From: Neomegalonema sp.
GTDB lineage: Bacteria; Pseudomonadota; Alphaproteobacteria; Rhodobacterales; Rhodobacteraceae
Direction of reading: 5' to 3'
DNA length: 55,307 nucleotides
Assembly: GCA_022760435.1 (NCBI GenBank)
Contig: JALEFY010000035.1
Location: 1-55,307, forward strand
Below, one piece after another: positions 53,401 through 55,307 of this stretch. The translations under genes were made by a program, and so were the position numbers. How positions within the stretch are numbered: position 1 is the first letter of the stretch; each line of letters opens with the position of its first letter. The notes beneath the pieces are model-generated. The model ran no database searches and was not told where the DNA came from. It worked only from the letters and a program-made list of their open reading frames with translations.

Positions 53401-53463
53401 TTTGAAACGGAGGCGACCTGTGAGCGTTGTCACAAGGTGATACGTGACCCTGCCGCAACATGA
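50431..53463 (+). CDS. ileS: Isoleucyl-tRNA synthetase
   Basis: A 1010-residue class I synthetase. The N-terminus is extended by about 40 residues rich in Lys, Ala, Gln and Asp with a repeated ADQN, before the conserved [21 protein letters not shown]. HIGH motif as [16 protein letters not shown] (about residue 105), KMSKS as [10 protein letters not shown] (about 685), the CP1 editing domain ([19 protein letters not shown]), and a C-terminal zinc finger KCQRCW ... [8 protein letters not shown]. ATG 50431 follows GATGAGAGACCGCCGCC. 50200-50430 holds GGGCCCGTTTCGAATTATGGGCCC-like symmetry (50284-50307) but no recognisable riboswitch. Confidence 0.98.
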   Translation: [1010 protein letters not shown]

Positions 53464-53557
53464 CCGCAGTTGACGAGCAACGCGCCCCATTTTTGCCGCT
53501 CGTCCCTTCAATGATTTGTCGCATACAAGCGTGGGCGGCGCGTTGAAGGACAGAGCA

Positions 53558-53971
53558 ATGATGCACAAGACCGAACGCCGAAATACCCTGACTCTCGGGG
53601 TGTTCGGCGCCACATTGGCCAGCGCGGGAATGGCGCTGGCCCTCCTGCTGAGTGCAGCGGGTGCGAAGGCGGAAGGGGCGCCGATCGTTGTCGCGCAAAT
53701 GGCATTGGGTCAGTTCACGACTGCCAATGGACGCACGATCAATCTGCCTCCGATCGAAAACCTCAATTGCGACGAGATGCGCCATGTGCTGCGCGAGATC
53801 GACGCGACCGGCTACCGGCCGGGACTGGTGCCGGTAAGCAAGGCTGATTGGCCGCTCTTTCAATACGAAGATCGTCTCGCCTCAGCCACCATGCGTTGCG
53901 GCGCTCCGGGCGTGGCCCCGGTTGTGGCTCCTTTTGGCAATTTCGCACCGATTATGGGTGCCAGCCAATAA
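53558..53971 (+). CDS. Small exported protein, unknown function
   Basis: A 137-residue protein. A strong signal/anchor segment (LGVFGATLASAGMALALLLSAAG) follows a charged start MMHKTERRN. The mature part has two Cys (ENLNCDEM and TMRCGAPG) that could form a disulfide and a basic-neutral tail PVVAPFGNFAPIMGASQ. I do not recognise a family. Start ATG 53558 follows GAAGGACAGAG. It lies between ileS and lspA on the same strand, so it may share their transcript. Confidence 0.7.
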   Translation: MMHKTERRNTLTLGVFGATLASAGMALALLLSAAGAKAEGAPIVVAQMALGQFTTANGRTINLPPIENLNCDEMRHVLREIDATGYRPGLVPVSKADWPLFQYEDRLASATMRCGAPGVAPVVAPFGNFAPIMGASQ

Positions 53972-54074
53972 TCCTCGCTGCCTTACGATGTGGACGCTCA
54001 GCCCCTAGATGGGTAGGACGATACACGCTTCACGCTGCGACGCGTGTGCGAGCAGACATCTGGAGGCGTTTGAG

Positions 54075-54581
54075 GTGAAGAACTTCCTGCTGGCCATAAT
54101 CCTCGCTGTTTCGGGCTTTGTCATCGATCAGGCCTCGAAATACTGGGTTCTGGAAATCGCGGATCTGGATGTCGTCGGCGCCAAATCGGTGCTGCCGGTG
54201 CTCAACTTTGTGTTCGCGCGCAATACCGGGGTGAATTTTGGCTGGTTCGCCGATGGAAGTGCGTGGCAGCAATGGGTGCTGATCGGGTTTGCGCTCGCGG
54301 TCAGCGTGGCGCTGCTGATCTGGGCTTGGCGCACCGGACGCGGCTGGATCGCGGCTTCATGCGGTCTGATCGTCGGCGGCGCTCTCGCCAATGCCTATGA
54401 CCGGGCGGTGCACGGTGCGGTGATCGACTTTATCAATCCGCATTGCTGCGGGATCGTGAACCCCTTCGCCTTCAATCTGGCCGATGTCTGGATCTTTGTC
54501 GGCGCCGGGCTGCTGATCTTCCTGACCTGGGATGATGGAACCGCCTCCGGCAGCAAATCCGGGGTCACCGATCGCCCATAG
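54075..54581 (+). CDS. lspA: Lipoprotein signal peptidase
   Basis: A 168-residue type II signal peptidase with four hydrophobic segments. The two catalytic Asp motifs are GGALANAYDR and FNLADVWI, and NTGVNFG is the conserved N-terminal core element. Removes signal peptides from prolipoproteins, such as the DUF3035 and SPOR lipoproteins of this window. The GTG start at 54075 is chosen because TGGAGG lies at 54061; an upstream in-frame reading lacks homology. The DUF3035 gene follows, as in many Rhodobacterales. Confidence 0.95.
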   Translation: MKNFLLAIILAVSGFVIDQASKYWVLEIADLDVVGAKSVLPVLNFVFARNTGVNFGWFADGSAWQQWVLIGFALAVSVALLIWAWRTGRGWIAASCGLIVGGALANAYDRAVHGAVIDFINPHCCGIVNPFAFNLADVWIFVGAGLLIFLTWDDGTASGSKSGVTDRP

Positions 54582-54715
54582 CGATGCGTGAGAATCTTCC
54601 GATATGGTGCCAATTGGCCGGATAGCGGGGGAGACAGGCCGTGTGATCCTGTTAGAATATGCACGAGAATCTGTGCCGACTGAATGAGCCGTGTATGGGC
54701 AATGGAGTAATGACG

Positions 54716-55240
54716 ATGATGTTCGAGCAAACGAAGCTGATGCGCGGTCTCCTCTTGGCTTCGGCGGCTTCTGCCCTGATGGCGCTGTCGGCCTGCGGTG
54801 ACAACATGCGCAAGGAGCTCGGGCTCGAGGGCAATGGCGGCCCTGATGAGTTCACGGTTGTGCGCCGCGCGCCGCTTCAAACGCCCGCCAGCTATCAGGC
54901 TCTGCCTGAGCCCAAGCCCGGTGCGACCAGCCTTGTGGAGCCGGACCCGATCCGTGAAGCGCGTCAGGCGATTCTGGGTGCCGGAGGTGCCGAGCAAGCG
55001 GGTCTGAGCCCGGCAGAAGCGGCGCTGCTCGAGAGTGCTGGCGCGGCGCAGGCCGATGACAGCGTGCGTCAAACGTTGGTCGAGGATCAACCGAAAGCCG
55101 AGCTTATCCTCGATCAGCTCCTGGGCCGCACCGGTGCAGATCGCGAGCAGCTCAATCCTGCTGAAGAGACCGAGCGTCTTGTCGAGCAGGGGATCTTGCA
55201 GCGGCCAGGTGACGCAGTTCCGGCGGAACTGCGCAATTAA
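54716..55240 (+). CDS. DUF3035 lipoprotein (BamF-like)
   Basis: A 174-residue lipoprotein with a type II signal (LLLASAASALMALSAC). The conserved DUF3035 core DEFTVVRRAPLQTPASY and a final LNPAEETERLVEQGIL are visible. This family was proposed as BamF, an accessory lipoprotein of the outer-membrane BAM complex in alphaproteobacteria, as I recall. Start ATG 54716 has GGAG at 54704-54707; ATG 54710 and 54719 are alternatives. Its last codons (DAVPAELRN) and stop lie within the first unit of the terminal 40-bp repeat, so the 3' end should be trusted less. Confidence 0.85.
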   Translation: MMFEQTKLMRGLLLASAASALMALSACGDNMRKELGLEGNGGPDEFTVVRRAPLQTPASYQALPEPKPGATSLVEPDPIREARQAILGAGGAEQAGLSPAEAALLESAGAAQADDSVRQTLVEDQPKAELILDQLLGRTGADREQLNPAEETERLVEQGILQRPGDAVPAELRN

Positions 55241-55307
55241 TCTGACCTGCGACGCAGTTCCGGCGGAACTGCGCAATTAATCTGACCTGCGACGCAGTTC
55301 CGGCGGA
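55211..55307 (+). repeat. Tandem 40-bp repeat, 2.4 copies, at the window end
   Basis: The unit beginning GACGCAGTTCCGGCGGAACT recurs at 55211, 55251 and 55291 (last copy cut after 17 bases), without differences. Each unit holds the hairpin GCAGTTCC-GGC-GGAACTGC. The first unit contains the stop codon of the DUF3035 gene. Perfect identity at a contig edge can reflect either a true repeat or an assembly loop. Confidence 0.85.

Noticed and set aside
50395-53613. A 1072-codon open frame on the minus strand opposite ileS
   Set aside because: ileS has all synthetase motifs on the plus strand; the antisense frame is a by-product of codon bias and contains no known motif.
1-55307. CRISPR arrays, prophage or integrative elements
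   Set aside because: No regularly spaced repeat set, phage structural gene, integrase or transposase gene is recognisable; the only mobile DNA seen is the small inverted-repeat element.

Overview
This 55.3 kb, GC-rich window is chromosomal DNA of a free-living, motile alphaproteobacterium. The evidence is protein families (MmcB, an alphaproteobacterial dihydroorotase group, malyl-CoA lyase, SdhAF4/DUF1674, DUF1194, DUF3035/BamF-like), two perfect TTAA-N7-TTAAC boxes of the CtrA type, and a tRNA-His with A73 and no encoded G-1. Together these favour the Rhodobacterales/Caulobacterales (Hyphomonadaceae/Maricaulales-like)/Parvularculales side of the class over Rhodospirillales; genus cannot be read from the window. 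Both edges lie in repeats (a transposon-like element on the left, a 40-bp tandem repeat on the right), as expected for a whole assembly contig.

Layout. 0.1-9.2 kb: mmcB, an Flp pilin with its prepilin peptidase, divergent ftsEX and a zinc-ribbon membrane protein sharing a CtrA-type box, malyl-CoA lyase, a DUF1194 protein, def-fmt with an acetyltransferase, and rnhA. 9.27 kb: tRNA-His. 9.6-13.8 kb: one very large RTX-type secreted phosphoesterase/beta-propeller protein. 14-19.7 kb: ygfZ, a dihydroorotase translationally coupled to two sugar-transferase-like genes, a blue-light BLUF protein, moaB and an Fe-S-less uracil-DNA glycosylase. 19.9-25.9 kb: ETF-ubiquinone oxidoreductase, a TPR protein, ispE, a quinone oxidoreductase and SdhAF4. 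26-31.2 kb: rsmB, heparinase-like gene and purH. 31.17-31.36 kb: a complete 191-bp MITE-like element placed exactly in the purH stop codon. 31.4-33.7 kb: a degenerate short-chain dehydrogenase, TerC and YqgE.

34.2-44.4 kb is a single tightly packed chemotaxis operon: FliM-like protein, STAS protein, CheY, CheA, CheW, a transducer, CheR, CheD, CheB and a second CheY. Many junctions overlap by four bases. It starts after an intergenic region with a CtrA-type box, a strong terminator and a 22-bp palindrome, and ends at a terminator. An arsenite methyltransferase (arsM) follows, and with the two transferases at 16.4-17.7 kb (families often linked to arsenosugar synthesis) it hints at organoarsenical metabolism. 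46-55 kb holds envelope and housekeeping genes: a SPOR/RlpA-like lipoprotein, a D,D-carboxypeptidase, tmk-holB, ileS, lspA and a DUF3035 lipoprotein.

The most unusual points are the element inside the purH stop codon, the CtrA-type boxes, several enzymes lacking textbook catalytic or metal-binding residues (SDR, UDG, dihydroorotase, RlpA-like, RTX phosphoesterase), the FliM-like protein without a CheY-docking N-terminus, and the terminator just before arsM. I found no CRISPR array, rRNA, prophage or full transposase gene.
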